Shown here one piece after another: positions 63,850 to 64,000 of a DNA stretch of 64,000 nt. The notes beneath the pieces are model-generated. The model worked only from the letters and a program-made list of their open reading frames with translations, was not told the DNA's origin and ran no database searches. Source of the stretch: a virus. A program made the position numbers and the translations under genes. Each line of letters begins with the position of its first letter. Position 1 is the first letter of the stretch. Where the stretch lies: the IMG/VR virus record IMGVR_UViG_3300021197_000868, positions 40,931-104,930 of that record. One strand, written 5' to 3'.

Positions 63850-64000
63850 TCATTCCTCCTTTGGTTTATACATAGCACCCATAGTCTCTTTCAACTCAAT
63901 ACGCATTTCATGTACTAAACTAGGTAGTCCTGATGCTTGGCCGTTGGCCCACTTAGTAACGAAGTCCAGTATAGCCATTCGATGTGATTTGTCAAAGTTG
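63850..64000 (-). CDS. C-terminal end of a gene cut by the window edge (partial)
   Basis: The frame is open to the right edge and ends at TGA 63850-63852, overlapping the next gene's start. The visible 49 residues (AILDFVTKWANGQASG and onward) are helical and end KPKEE. The stop and the GGAGGA ribosome site of the next gene overlap in the same way as elsewhere. No family can be named from this fragment. Confidence 0.6.
   Translation of the reverse strand, partial: NFDKSHRMAILDFVTKWANGQASGLPSLVHEMRIELKETMGAMYKPKEE

Overview
The window looks like most of the genome of a tailed, HK97-fold double-stranded DNA virus of archaea (class Caudoviricetes). The closest match in gene content is the marine 'magrovirus' type associated with Marine Group II Euryarchaeota (Poseidoniia). 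The evidence is a head-and-tail structural module next to an archaeal-type replication set: family B DNA polymerase, PCNA-like clamp, RFC-like clamp loader, archaeo-eukaryotic primase with a PriL-like Fe-S tail, XPF/ERCC4 nuclease and a RecB/Cas4-like nuclease. A group II chaperonin (thermosome) and a TFB-like cyclin-fold protein are also present. Host and lineage are inferred from gene content; no database search was possible. The window starts inside a gene and ends inside another, so terminase and most of the portal lie outside it.

Layout. Bases 1-35,518 are all on the + strand and form a late structural operon. In order it holds: the end of a probable portal protein; a prohead protease fused to a scaffold-like half with a probable internal start; the major capsid protein; small head proteins; a connector; a tail-completion-like protein; the tail tube protein; a SAP-domain protein; a tail assembly chaperone whose second half seems to need a -1 frameshift; a short tape measure protein; a distal-tail-like protein; a giant 5,687-residue tail protein of 17 kb; a hub-like protein; a tail fibre; and an Ig-like protein. 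Bases 35,513-64,000 are all on the - strand and hold replication, recombination, nucleotide and regulatory genes, then a block of genes I do not recognise. The two halves converge, with their end genes overlapping by 6 bases. No integrase, tRNA, rRNA, CRISPR array or insertion sequence was seen.

How it works together. Genes are packed with ATGA, TAATG or TGATG junctions and GGAGGTGA-type ribosome sites, so translation is coupled through long operons. The - strand half is broken up by at least six copies of one element, minus-strand core ACTACTTAAAGCAG, lying 17-74 bases before start codons. It resembles an archaeal TATA/BRE promoter, and in two copies it abuts a perfect AGTAGT-2 nt-ACTACT palindrome. 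It is the best candidate for a virus-specific regulon, perhaps served by the TFB-like and Myb-like genes at 52.7-53.6 kb.

Most unusual content: a protein with a tyrosine-phosphatase signature and zinc ribbons, directly downstream of a protein resembling PEP-synthase phosphohistidine domains; the giant tail protein; the probable chaperone frameshift; a tail fibre whose second half has different codon use; a structured intergenic region at 46.7-46.85 kb; and several tiny zinc-ribbon genes that fit exactly between their neighbours.
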